From Diploscapter coronatus (lineage: Eukaryota; Nematoda; Chromadorea; Rhabditida; Rhabditidae): a stretch of 64,000 nucleotides of DNA. The DNA lies in assembly GCA_964036155.1 (NCBI GenBank), contig OZ038423.1, positions 78,259,249 to 78,323,248 of the forward strand. Direction: 5' to 3'. The position numbers and the translations under genes are program-made. The notes beneath the pieces were generated by a model that was not told the DNA's origin, made no database searches, and was given only the letters and a program-made list of their open reading frames with translations. Below, piece after piece: positions 26,488-37,942 of this stretch (within the stretch, counting starts at the first letter, position 1; every line of letters begins with the position of its first letter).

Positions 26488-27559
26488 GCATCATTGTCCC
26501 ACCACAGACAAGGACATTTCATATGGCTTGAGAAACGTTAACAACAAGGATTTGCAAAATTCTATCAAGAATTTCAAAGAAATCCTTAAGTTTCAAGATT
26601 TTTTGTTGTAAATTGAGGCGTTTCCAAAGTCAGTATTGTAGAGTGTCAAATGACACAAAATCAGCACCTTTTTATATTTGATTCATTCATGGTTTGTTTG
26701 TTCATTTGGAGTCGATACCGAAGAATTCATGAAAAAAGTTAATTTTGGAGAAAAAGTCGGCATCATTTCACGAACCGAAAGTTTTATGTTTTCACCGTAT
26801 TACGTTATGATAATATTTCTCGAATGAGTTTCCCAATTATTCAGCTTTTCAGGCGGTTTTTTCAAGGATAACTTCAATTTGGAGTGGGCTTGAATTTATC
26901 CCTGAAAATCTCCTAAAATTTACTAAATTGGCTAGGCGTCTTCCTATGTGCATCTTTCAAAATATGGACTACTGTGACTTTTCCTGAGAATATGTTCATT
27001 TCACAGTAATCCTGAAATCAACAAATTACAATAACAGTATTCCCCCACTTGCATCATCTCGTCTTCCTTCATCTTCAATCCTGCCGAAATATTTCCAAAT
27101 TCGCGGCATTTGTATTCTCTTTCTTATTTTTAAAACAAATATTTCTTTTTCTATAATAATTTGTCTAGTCTTTTAAAATAATAATTTGTGAGAATTTTCT
27201 TCCTTTTTCATCAAAACAACACAAATCTACACTCTAAACTCGTGCCTCCCAAAATTTCGTCATTTTGTAACTCATAACACTGTCTGTCATAAATTACCAG
27301 ACATAATTATCGTTAATTTCCACATAATTTGGGATCAATTTTACCATTATGTTACCAAAAATTACCGATTTTCTCAGTTAACCACGTTGCATTCATTTAT
27401 TTTTCTTTTTTACGTTACAAGATTTCATCTTCTTTCCAAAATCGTTCTCTGTGTTATACACTTTCGTCAACATACAAAATAAATAAGTTAATCAATCTTT
27501 ATTACTCGTAAAGTACATCTATTAAAGTTATTAGGTATTTCACTAAAACCACTACGAGG
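26488..27559. other. intergenic between convergent genes, no gene seen
   Basis: About 1.1 kb of AT-rich sequence between the ends of the galectin and the C6-domain gene. It should hold both 3' UTRs. No exon, RNA gene or repeat was recognised. Confidence 0.5.
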
Positions 27560-28712
27560 CTAAATTGCTGAGCCAATAACGTAACCCCTATCAGCACCAA
27601 CGGATCCACTTTGAGAGCATGAAACCTTAAATATTCAATTTTTAAATAATTTTGGCAGATAAAACTTTAAGATGTATGAAATGAAAAAAGCTTTCATCGA
27701 ATACTCAGGATAATCTATCAGTTCTTTTCCTTCTAAATTTGAACTATAATATTTTACCGTAGCAATTGGGCCAACGTCATTTGCCGAGCCTGTCGATGAA
27801 GGAACGTACCATTTTCCATTGGTACATACCACCTTCAATTTTTAATCATTGTATTGGTCAAATTAAGTGAGAGTTTGTATGTCAAAAATGGCGAGAAGTG
27901 AGACAGAAAATTGCGTACTACTCTTTTCACTGTCCCTCGCTTACTCTTTCTCAGCGTTCTAGCCTCCCTCTGTGCATTTCTCGCAAGGCGCTCTTTAGCA
28001 CGCGAACCTTCGCCTAATTTGACCGATACAATATAATTTTTCTATAATATTTCGATTACCGATAAAGATACGGAAGTTGCAGGATTTCCATTCGCAGTCG
28101 CTGTTCGGACTACGTTTCCATTCGCATCGAACAACTCGATTTGAATTTGACTTGGCTGAACATTGATTTTATCATAACGACGACGACGTTCAAAATATTC
28201 AAATATTTTCTTTATAGCATTAACGAGTTGACATGAGAATTTCTACGAAATGACGAGAATTCATATAAGACTAATAAAAATTAATCGCGAATTTGTGTAC
28301 AATGAGTCCATTTTATTATTTTAGAAAATCGATTTAACTCACATTTGTATCAAAAGCTGCATCGCATACGACGATACCATCGATAGGACAAGTTGAAGAT
28401 ACTCGCCTCAGAATCGAACACTGCTCCCAGGTGCTTGATGACGGAGGTCGTTTTGGCAACGAAGTTGTGCTCAACATTGGGCAGCAGGCTAATGAGTAAC
28501 TTTTTCAGAGGAAAATTTAGCAGAAAAACGAATTCTTCGAAACGCCAAATAGCTTTTCTTCTTCATTGATATTTTTATTCAAGCTTTTCTTAACTTTGCA
28601 AAAAACAAAATCTAAAAAAGTACTTACGAGCAGTTGTTGTAATGATTTGAGTCGGTACACAGGCGAGAATCGCGCAGATCAATTGAGCCAGCAAAAGCAA
28701 TGCCAAAACCAT
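27560..28712 (-). CDS. small secreted C6-domain-like protein, 155 aa
   Basis: Five minus-strand exons join in frame: 28628-28712, 28343-28488, 28060-28155, 27758-27832 and 27560-27625. Residues 1-18 form a signal peptide (MVLALLLLAQLICAILAC). The mature part has spaced cysteines in the contexts APCCPML, WEQCSI, SSTCPI, VVCDAAFD, VVCTNGKW and VSCSQ. The middle is a beta-rich segment, IQIELFDANGNVV. This pattern, with a late V-x-C-x-x-G-x-W, fits the nematode-expanded C6 domain found in secreted proteins. No catalytic function can be inferred. The start is the first ATG before the signal peptide. Confidence 0.8.
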
Positions 28713-29238
28713 GATTTATAGTAAATCTCTGAAAGTCAAATCTTTGAGGATCGTAAAACTTCGTGGAAGTGAAAGGAGCGATAACCGAACGGCTAAGGGT
28801 AAAGGATAATGATAAAACGGACATAAGCCTAGGAAAGATACAAGTGATAAGCTGCTGATAAGCCGAGAGGGAGTGATAACTGATAGCCAGATAGGGAAAG
28901 CCATTACTCAAATCTGCAAATCTGGTGTGCTGATATCGCTAATCCGGTTCCGCTCCTAACCCCTTTGCCCCGAAGGTTGGTGACCCCGATTTCCTGTTTT
29001 GCCTCCTGTCTCAGCTTCTCGATTTCCCCTATCAAAATTCTCGCCCATTGTTTCACTTTCTTGCAATAACATATCAATTGTGGCTAGCAGAAAAAGCCTA
29101 CGAAATTTTCGCCTTTAAAAGTGAAATTTCTTTATTTACAAAAACCAGTCTGCATTTTATGAGAACACAATAACTGAAATTCTATACTTGAGATCATTTC
29201 GGTGAAAGACGTAAGAGAATTTGATTTTCGAACGACTA
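28713..29238. other. intergenic, no gene seen
   Basis: Short spacer between two minus-strand genes. It is likely the promoter of the C6-domain gene and the 3' end of the Gly-rich gene. Open frames here overlap the signal-peptide exon in other frames and are not supported. Confidence 0.5.
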
Positions 29239-29777
29239 CTATTTACCAATGCCAAGTCCAGACGATACGCCAATCGGCCCGACAAATGGTGCACTTACAC
29301 CGACTCCGGAACCGATTCCAAACAAGCCAGCGCCTCCTGAACATTATTCACATTTATGAAATCAGAAATTTTTATATCGTGGGCTCGCCGAAAGGCTTGG
29401 TTAGTTCTTAAAGAGAAATAGTACTACTGATAAAGGCGAGAAGAACGGATGTAAATGTTTAGACACGCGGATATACGCACATAATGAGATAGTGTGTATT
29501 TTCAAGAGAGAAAAGAGCATGCTCTCTCATGGTCTCTTGAAAATACACACTATCTCATTATGCGTGTTCTAAACGTTTACATTCTTGGAGAAGAAAAGTT
29601 GCGAATTCTTCCAAGAGTCAGCATTTTTGTTCTCACCTCCTCCTCCGATTCCCGGAGCACTAATTCCCAAACCAGAGCTGACACCGACTGGTCCGACGCC
29701 TACATTCGACCCGACGTTGACTCCACCCAGATTTGGCAGCTGAGGCCTCGGTGCGGGAGCTGCAGTCGCAGGAAGGG
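29239..29777 (-). CDS. Gly/Val-rich protein, 3' part (5' exon not found)
   Basis: Two minus-strand exons, 29637-29777 and 29239-29336, join in frame and end in a stop. They encode a Pro-rich start (LPATAAPAPRPQLPNLGG) followed by two related Gly/Val blocks. The first contains GVGPVGVSSGLGISAPGIGG and the second GVGVSAPFVGPIGVSSGLGI. The shared core G-V-S-S-G-L-G-I suggests an internal duplication with the intron between copies. The exon acceptor at 29778 is in phase 1, so an upstream exon with the start, likely a signal peptide, must lie between about 29800 and 30180. None was convincing. A palindromic MITE fills the intron. The composition suggests an extracellular structural protein. Confidence 0.6.
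29450..29582. mobile_element. palindromic MITE with AGAGCATGCTCT centre, copy 1
   Basis: A near-complete palindrome of about 133 bp. Arms start TGTAAATGTTTAGACACGCG and end CGTGTTCTAAACGTTTACA, with inner arms AGATAGTGTGTATTTTC and GAAAATACACACTATCT. The centre is AAAAGAGCATGCTCTC. The same architecture recurs at 36230-36377, 60791-60941 and 61021-61160. It sits in the intron of the Gly-rich gene. Confidence 0.85.
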
Positions 29778-30182
29778 CTGAATGTTTCGTAAATCTGTGG
29801 CCGTATCAAACTCCTCTTAACCCTCGGTCTCCGCCGACCCCCCGAGGATCGAGGATTAATGACTTTTAGCTTCGAGTTTCGATTTTTACCGGAGACAATT
29901 TTTCAGATTTCTTTAGAAGAATAAGATGAGAACAGAGTGTGAAATTATTAAATTACATTTTTGCAAAGATAATTTTTAAAAATAGCATGCATTTTTGGAA
30001 AGAAAAGTTACGAAAAATCGAGACATTCGGAAAACAAGAAAAAATAACGAATTTTGAACAACCCCGCTTGCTAGCTATCAGCTCAACAATAAATAAGTTT
30101 ATTTCTAGCATCTAATATAACAATAATTACACGTTCTGCATTCTAGCAATAATTATTCCCTAAGTAGCCTATTCTGCACGAT

Positions 30183-33100
30183 TTAGCCTAGCTTTCTGAG
30201 GCTCAGTTTTTCGGAAGCAATATCTAATTCATTCAGATCCAGTAGATCATCATCGATCGGCTTCTTCCTCGTGCTGCCAATGATAACTGTTGTTGTCGTT
30301 TCTACAGCCACGGTTTCTAAAAGCAGCAGGTAGTTTGGCAGTTTCATGCTCTGCATTCATTTAACATATGCAAATTTTGCATGATCTCTTGTATCCCACA
30401 TCCACTTTCTTTTCCCCTACCTCCCTCTCATATTATCTCTTCAAAAAGTGGGTGTGGAATACAAAAGGTCATTATTTAGGATGGATGAAATCACTTTCAA
30501 AATTCTAAAGCAAATACTTTCTTCCCAAATTAACGAGACATTTGCCTATGCTATTCGCACCATTCGGATTTTATCGTCACTCGCGAGTGACAATAAAACC
30601 CAAGTGCGCGCGAATAGCACAGGCAAAAGTCTCGTCAACTTGGCAAGTGAGTAAAACCTTTCGTCCAATCCTAATTCAGGCCATTTATAAAGCCGTAACT
30701 CACTGAGCAAAGTTGTTGTCGTAGGTGTAACGGAAGCGGCTGTCGTTTCGAACTCTTTGGATGAAATTTCGGTTAATTCCTCTTCGATATCAGTAACAAG
30801 CTTCTTAGGCAATTCTGCAGTTTCCGAAGTTATTGGCTGAATTGTTGTTGTGGTTGAAATTTCATTTGACGATGTTTCAATTTCTTTGAAGTTGAATTCG
30901 AATAATTCTTCATCGACGGATTTAGACTGCATAGCTGAACTGATCATGTCTGTGGTTGTTTCTGAAACGCCATAGCAATTTTATTATTATTTTAGCTGCC
31001 ACATCGTCGTTTCATAGAAATTTAAACGTTTTTCAAGCAATAATAAATGACGACGTACTTCAACATAATGACAATATTTTACCTGACATTACAGTTGTTG
31101 TCGGAGCTGAAGTGCTAGAAGAACTAGAACTGGAGCCTTCAAGCTCGGCTGATGACAATTCAGGTAGCTCGTCGTCGATATTTTCAATAGAAGCTTTCGG
31201 TGATGGAGTCGTCGTCACGGCGACTTGACTGCTCTCGACAGTTCCTACCGCCGTTTTAGAGTTCATAGTTGGAGGATTGAATTTCTTCTCAAGTTCGGCA
31301 GATGAAATGTCGGGGAATGCATCATCCTCTATTTGTTCGAGAGACGATTTTGATGGTAGTGATTTAGCGGAAACTACAGGACTAGCAGCAGACTTGTCTT
31401 CTTCTGGCACTCTGGCATTAGCACCTGAGAATAGTTGCTTTCCGTCAGGAGCAGCCCAGTTCACGATATCGCCTTGAATGCAATTTTGATTATGATCAAA
31501 CAGCTATACTCTTGCAGTAGCTTCGTCAAAGAGCTTCTTATTTTTATTGATCGTGAAAATTGACCTGTCAGTCTATTATTGTTCGTCAGTCTGGCCTTCT
31601 CATGCTCAATTTCCGCCGATGTAATCTCTTCCAAGTCATCTTCATCGCCCAAATCATCGTCGGTCGGCTTCTTCTTCTTTTTCGGACTAGCCAAGCGAGA
31701 TGGCACAGCAGCAGATGCGGACGCAGGCTCTGAAGCCGAAGCATTAGCCATCACTATACGCATTCTCAGCTACACTTCATTCGCAAGCTGCGTATTAGCA
31801 TGAACAGTTTTGGTTTAGTAGCAATCTTTAAGCGCAAGTAACGAATTCGGAAATACTTGAATAAAGAATGATGGGGAACTCGGAGAATCAACGATGTAGG
31901 ACATTTGAAAATCTCTTACGAGGCGGCGCTTCTATGGCTGGCACCTTTGAGCCTTCGAGTTCGGCAGATGAAATCTCTGGAAGCTCTTCATCGGTGTCGT
32001 CGAACGGTTTCTTCGGTGCTTCTATCACTCGACTCTTCTCGATTTCTTCGCTGCTGAAATTTCATTTCTATTTTCCGAAAAAGGATGATCCAAAATTGTA
32101 CTTAATTTCAGGCAGCTCCTCAGTTCCATCCGAAGTAACGCCACTTCCATGATTATCAACCAGACTATCCACTCCACCCTTCTTTCCAGTGCCCATCACA
32201 AATTTACTCTCCCATTTCTCCTGAAAATTTTATTTGGATTATTATTTCTAAAATTATGAAACTTACCTCGTCCTCCCAAGAATGCAATTTCTCGGCTGGT
32301 TTGATGACGGGACTGACCTTCTTGAGAGTTTTCTCTGAATTAAAAAAATCAGACAATTTTCCGAAATAATTCAGGGAGATTTCTGATACCACGAGTAAGA
32401 GAAAAAAAAACAGTTCAAAATTCCTAAAACATACAAACCTGGAATGGTAGTTTCTTCCTCTTCTCCAGAAACGGCCTCAGATCCCTCTTCATCTCCTTCC
32501 TCCTCAGCGCTTTTCTCGGCTTCAGAATTGTACCCATTTTCCAGATACCACAGCCTCTTCTTTCCTCGAGTCTTTCCTAACGCCTTCTTGTACAAACTAT
32601 AATATTCGTCCATGTAACCGTTGCCTCCACCCTGCCAGCCGCTGAAATATTGAATTATATGAATAAGGGAATTAATAAAAGTAGGACCACAGCAATTCAA
32701 CGAATATCCCATATTTTGAGCCAATTTACAAAGTAATGGCTTATCTATAGAGTATAGAGTGGGGGTTGGTAGCGGAATGTTGGGAATCAAACCTCCCAGC
32801 TTAGAAAATTCATATGATGATATTTTTGATCGATTTTTGCGGTACTACTTTATTAATTGCCTATGAATAGCTGCTCTTATGCAGAATTTGCCAGTAAATC
32901 ACCATTTGAAGTTTGTAAAATTCGCTAGTTCTTGAATTCAAGATAATTCGACAAGAACTGACGAACTTCACCGATAGTAAAGATGGTGACTTGCTGATAA
33001 TAAGTATAGGTATAGATTTGAATAACTTGATGAAAATTTCTTACCCGCAAAAGTTCGGACAATTGCATGGATCATAATAAGCTGGCTGATTACAGACGTA

Positions 33101-33259
33101 TCCGGAAAGAGATCCATAAAAATCTAAATTCGCCCAAATAGTTTCCATCCAAGTCAGTGGGAAAAACCTACTAGCTTGTGAAAAAGGAAGGTACAAGACG
33201 AGAATAAGAAATCTGCATAGATAAACGGCTGATTGCGGCTGTAAAACGAGGGGAAACAT
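30183..33259 (-). CDS. secreted acidic-module repeat protein, 537 aa, unknown function
   Basis: Ten minus-strand exons join in one frame: 33172-33259, 33045-33123, 32439-32641, 32267-32334, 32102-32220, 31920-32053, 31565-31753, 31083-31424, 30704-30961 and 30183-30316. The N-terminus is a signal peptide (CRFLILVLYLPFSQA). A small Cys cluster (DPCNCPNFCG), a Gly/Tyr segment and a Lys-rich segment follow. The rest is low-complexity Ser/Thr/Pro/Lys sequence containing eight copies of an acidic module: TEELPEINSEEIEKS, DEELPEISSAELEGS, EDDLEEITSAEIEHE, DDAFPDISSAELEKK, DDELPELSSAELEGS, EEELTEISSKEFETT, DEELFEFNFKEIETS and DDDLLDLNELDIASE. I do not recognise the family. It is predicted to be secreted and mostly disordered, perhaps a matrix or cuticle-associated protein. 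Confidence 0.82.
30384..30470. mobile_element. foldback MITE with GTATTCCACACCCACTTTTT arm, copy 1
   Basis: The arm TCTTGTATCCCACATCCACT pairs with AAAAGTGGGTGTGGAATACA. The element closely matches 48257-48340. It lies in the last intron of the acidic-module gene. Confidence 0.75.
30530..30638. repeat. 109-bp near-perfect palindrome
   Basis: The two arms run from TTAACGAGACATTTGCCTAT to the centre TCACTCGCGAGTGA and out to AGGCAAAAGTCTCGTCAA. About nine in ten positions pair. It lies 60 bases from the preceding foldback in the same intron. Probably a foldback transposon. Confidence 0.85.
32669..32858. mobile_element. MITE, copy 2 of a two-copy family
   Basis: Inverted ends GAATTAATAAAAGTAGGACC and GTACTACTTTATTAATTG. 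Matches 8866-9057 in length and sequence. It is inserted in the second intron of the acidic-module gene. Confidence 0.75.
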
Positions 33260-33533
33260 TTACGAAGATGGCTGGCGGCAGAATGAGAACATTCTCGATC
33301 TTATGCACTATGACAAAGGCCATATTATGCTTTCCGCTGATGCCTCAATCATACTTTTTTCGGTTTCATCAATATATTGTTACACTCGAAACTGCCTCAT
33401 TTATGAAACAATGGGTGAAAGAATAACGATACATCACAACAATTCATTTTCGAATTTTTGAAAATCGTCTTTAATTTGTCGAGTTTTAGAAAAATATGAC
33501 TGATTTGATTCTGATCATTGTTATTAATCTACA

Positions 33534-34137
33534 GGGCGTTTCAAGTTTATTTCCCTATTTTATTTTTGATTCAAATTGAGTACGGATTTTTGCATGGTAC
33601 TCTCCGTACGTTATAGTTTTGTTTGGTATAACTATTGAGTCGAAACCAATTACTCATACCCGTGTTTTTGAAAAACAAAATTTTTGATAACTAAGAAAAT
33701 TTTCAAAAGTTCATATCTCCCTGTGTGTACACATTCTAGAAGTTCTGGAACAAAAGTTGATCATCTTGAAGAGCTCTACAAGATTTCATGGAAAACTCCG
33801 CCATTAACTCACATTACATTTGTAAACACAGTACGGGTATATAGGGTAACTTTGGGTAATTTTTTCCCGCCAAAATTAATTTCTAAAAATTTTATTTTTA
33901 TTTTTCTCATATTCTCCTCGACAAGATCTACAAAATAAAAAAATAATCACTCAACTTGATTCAGAAATAAGAAAGTTATGAATTTTTTTCCGAGGTCGGA
34001 TCTGACAAAACTTCAAGCTACCGTAATCCTGCATACGATCATTTTTACGAAAAACGGATAGTACCATGAGAATCAGCGTGAAAAACTGAACAACATGTGA
34101 AAATCAGCCAAATCTGAGGACCCCTGGAAACACCGAC
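33534..34137. mobile_element. possible 600-bp DNA transposon remnant
   Basis: The segment starts GGGCGTTTCAAG and ends CTGGAAACACC, whose reverse complement is GGTGTTTCCAG, so the ends match at about 9 of 11 positions. No transposase frame is visible. The ends alone are weak evidence. Confidence 0.3.
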
Positions 34138-36229
34138 TTTGGTTCTTACTGACATTTACTCTTAAAATTTCGATTTCCTCCTTATACTATTATTTTTGAA
34201 GAAAAAATCTAGGAAACTCATGCAAATCGAAATGTTTCTGTTACAAGTAGGGAAAATGCGCGTATGTGAGACGAATCAGATAGAGCAGATTAAGGCCATC
34301 TTATATCTGTCTGAATGCCAAGTGAAATATGGTCATTGTCTGTTTCTTCTGTCTGTCTGTTGGTCTGTCGCAGTGTCAGTTTTGACAGTCCTTCTGTCAG
34401 TCCTCTTTTCTCTCCCCTCCATCCGCTCGTCTTCCTTTGCCGCTCTTCCCACTGATTCATCTCCTCCCTTCTCTCTTCACACATCTGCCATTGTTTTGTC
34501 TCTTCTTTCTTTTGCACAGATTCCATTCTTTTCCAATTCCCATTACAAGCTTCAATTTTTCACTTCTTTCCGTTTTTGTATGAGAATGGGAACTCGTTTG
34601 TGAAGATATTCGTTTTGAAAATGCACCTTATTTTTGTCATATCGTAATAGAAGATGAACGAAGCTCTGAAGTCTGAACGATGAGCCCCTCCTTGCATTGT
34701 GGCTTCGACTTTAATACAGACTTATTTCAGTTGTTTTCTAATGGCACTTAATTTAGAAGTGGATGAGTTTAGCAACAAAAGTGAAGATTTGAAGCCTATC
34801 TTTGCTTTTACGTAGATCAAAACTAGATATGCTCGAAATTTCAATTCAGAATCGAGGTTCTCAAAAACCTAGACCATGTTGGATATGAATAATGGTATCT
34901 ATTCGGCAACTGGTACATCCCAATTTGTTTATTAACCATTCCAGACTCGTCTTCCCCGTCTATTCTTGCAATATCTCCTTCCCTCTCTCAGCTCGTTTAT
35001 CAAAGTGTCGTTTGTCTTGCTCAGCTCCGTGGCCTTTCCTCCCTTCCCGTTTGCCTTCTGCCTGCCTCTTATGGGATTACTCGTTGCGCCAAAACGGCGA
35101 ATCCTTTCGCCTTGCAGTTTTCTGACCAACCAACTTCTGCCGGTTGCATCTTTGTTTCCCTTGTTTTCTTGAACATTCTATTGGTAAGAGGCAATAATTT
35201 ATCATCGATTTGGAGATTCATTTCTTTTGTAGGAAAAATGCAAGGAGGGAATAAGCTTTTTTTAACTTCATCGCCAAATAAATCAAATTGCTCGGAGATA
35301 TTTCTGAATAATGGCATACTTTGGCTTATCTCTTATATGAAGTTTGACTTCTTCATCTAGCTATTGCATCATAACTTCATCAGGTATCATATCCGCTCCT
35401 TCATAATTCAGAATCAAATGAATACTGAAAACTGCAACAGTATCAATACGATCTCTGAATTACTGCAAGATAGCTCCTCTCGGCTAGAATGATGCGATTT
35501 TCATCGGTCGATTTCTCGAGTTTTGCATTGCCAATTGCTAAACTCTGCTCATTCTCGATTTATTAGTTGCGTATGTAGAAGAATGCCGAGGAAGAGAGGA
35601 TAGGTCATAGGAAGAAATGCATCGAGAAAGAAACAGACAGGAAATGAGCGGGAATTCGGGAGTGTGAGAATTGAAGGGAAAAGAAAGCATACACCATCTA
35701 TCTATGCTACTTTCTAATTCCTTTACGGTTTTGATTCTTTTACCGCATTTTTATGTTTCATCAAAAATTAAACGACGATTTTAGTATTCAGTTAATTTTA
35801 TGGTACTTCGTAATTCCGCCTACAGCTCCGACTTTTTATTTGTCACATTTTCGTAATGCTGAATAATTCATGCTTCATGAGCAGTGTTCATTTTATTATT
35901 TCAATATCCGCAGCTGTGGATCATTTCATTTTATCCATATCCATTTCCACATCATCATAACTTATTATTACGAAATTTCACTTTGATTTCAAATAATATA
36001 TTTAGATGGGTTTATTAGATCTGATAGACTATGCTCAATGTTCTGTGGAGTCATTCAGGGAAATTGGTGACCGAACCTGTATACGATTGCCATTTTTCTT
36101 GTCTCAGCTTTGTGAATGTTTATTAAATTTTTCATTCTTTATCATTTTTGATTTAAATTTCATTAAGCCTCCAAAAAGCTTAATCTGATATTGTAGACTA
36201 GAAATGCCCAATCTTGTTCATACCTAATC

Positions 36230-36377
36230 AGACTTGCAACATTTTCAAGCCGCACGTGGTTAACCGCATGAAACGAGATAGTGAATGTTTTCGAGAGACG
36301 AAAAGAAGGCATGCTCTTTTCCTCTCGATAAAGCACGCTGTTTCATTTCATGCGGTTTGAAAACATTGCAACGTCTG
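36230..36377. mobile_element. palindromic MITE with GCATGC centre, copy 2
   Basis: Outer arms CAGACTTGCAACATTTTCAA and TTGAAAACATTGCAACGTCT, then CCGCATGAAACGAGATAG against TGTTTCATTTCATGCGG. The centre is GAAAAGAAGGCATGCTCTTT. The central block is shared with the copies at 29450, 60791 and 61021, while the outer arms differ. Confidence 0.8.
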
Positions 36378-36579
36378 CACCTACTTTTCTTTTTTAAATT
36401 TTAAATTTACCAACACATTGATCAGCGCTGATATCTGGTTTGTGCATTAGCTGTTGCGGTCATTCAGTCACTCAGTCATTGCTAATCGATGACAAGTCGA
36501 TTCGAAACGAGATAAGCAGGAAGGCGAGAGATAGAGAGGAGCTGAAGAGAGGCGCAGACAGACAGAGCCAGAGATTGTG

Positions 36580-36850
36580 ATTCGATTCGATTGCAAACTT
36601 AGAGGGGGAAGGGGCTAACTGCACAGCTGCTTCTTGCTTAGCTTCTGCTACAACTCAAGTCAGACCTTCCTTAGACTATGTTGAACTTAAGTCAAACTCA
36701 AATCGACGCTTGACCTAAGTCGGAGCCTCTCAACACCATTCACGTTCTTGATCATTCTTGATTTGGAATTTTGCATTGGCAAAGCCAAATTTTGATTCGA
36801 CTGCAAACTTAGGGGCTAACGCACAGCTGCTTTCCTGGTTCTGCCCCTGC
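36580..36850 (+). repeat. imperfect direct repeat, two units 210 bp apart
   Basis: Unit one (about 36580-36645) contains GATTCGATTGCAAACTTAG, GGGGCTAAC and GCACAGCTGCTT. Unit two (about 36793-36850) contains GATTCGACTGCAAACTTAG, GGGGCTAAC and GCACAGCTGCTT. Both lie upstream of the beta-catenin gene and both contain an E-box (CAGCTG). Confidence 0.7.
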
Positions 36851-37423
36851 AACTCGTAGTCATCTCTTTCCCTCCCCTTTCTCCTCCTCTATTCCAATAT
36901 GTCGAAATTTTTCATTCATCTTGCTCTAATTAATCTTCGTTACTGGCTGATCATATCATATCAATCGGATGCTTTGAATGCTCACCAGGTTTTAGTTTTA
37001 TCAAAAACAAGGATTAGATGATGGAGTTGAAATTGATCACAAAACATTGAGTTAAAGTAGAATTTTGGTCTCGTTACTGATCAACTCTATTGCAAATCCG
37101 AGCTTGATAAATATTCAGACATGCATAGTTCATGGCTCAATCAATCGACTTGTTCATCATTCCTCAGCTCGTGTTTACAATCTGTTAGTCTTATATTTGC
37201 GCTAATTGGTCATTGTCACTTCCCCCATTCATCCATTTATTCAGACATCAACCCTTCTCACCTCCACGCACTTGCTGCTCTTCAGAAATAACATTGTTTC
37301 AGTTGACCTCTGACTTTGAGATTATTTAGATCTGAACGACAGTTATTCTATGCCCGTATTATTATTATTTTCTGAATTTTCATTAACCATTATCAGCATT
37401 CATTGTTTTCCTCTCTGGAGACT

Positions 37424-37549
37424 TATTATAATATTCGCCCTCGCCCTTTTGTAGTATTCGCTCGATTTTTGAGAAACAGTGTACAGAGAAAGGAAAGAAA
37501 TAGAGCGAAAACTACAGAAGGGTGAGAACAAATACTATAATAGGTCCCC
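37424..37549. mobile_element. foldback MITE, copy 2 of the TATTATAGTATTCGC family
   Basis: Reverse-complement match to 26236-26354: ends TTATTATAATATTCGCCC and AAATACTATAATAGGTCC, with an inner CTTTTGTAGTATTCGCTCGA. It lies about 400 bp upstream of the beta-catenin start. Confidence 0.75.
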
Positions 37550-37942
37550 TGAGAACATCATTATTGCGCTCGTGCAACTATCCTGCAGCTAGTTTTTTAG
37601 TTCAACAACTGCTGATTAAATCATTTTCTATCCGTCATGTTCATTCTGCTTCCTATGTTTGTTGTGTCCCCCCTCCCCCTTTAGTCAATGTTCCGCTTAT
37701 CTCTCTCGGTTATCGAGTCTTCTCTTTTCCTGTCTTCTATCTTCTCCCTGCCCAAGCCGTCACATTTCACAGTTTCATCGTGTCACTACTGTCATTATCG
37801 ACCCATTCTCCCATTTTTATTCCCGATTCCGTCCTGATTGTTCCCCGCGATTCGATTCATGAATGCTCCCCATCGCAGGTACCGCTCTCTCGCTGCTCGA
37901 CCAGTGCATCTAGCAACTTGCAGACAATTCCCGTCTCCAGTC

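Larger units (their letters stand above)
33260..37942. other. gene-poor region upstream of two divergent genes
   Basis: About 4.7 kb between the divergent acidic-module and beta-catenin genes, so both promoters must be here. It contains a possible DNA transposon remnant (33534-34137), a palindromic MITE (36230-36377), a direct repeat (36580-36850) and a foldback MITE (37424-37549). No exon was recognised. Open frames at 34196-35360 lie in pyrimidine-rich sequence and lack motifs. Confidence 0.55.

Noticed and set aside
28624..28911. 95-residue minus-strand open frame
   Set aside because: It overlaps the signal-peptide exon of the C6-domain gene in another frame and has no support.
30546..30703. 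extension of an exon frame through the palindrome
   Set aside because: The exon has a good donor at 30703 (GTGAGT), and the next exon joins in frame without it.
34196..35360. several 65- to 135-residue open frames on both strands
   Set aside because: They are compositional, overlap each other on both strands and lack motifs or consistent splice sites.
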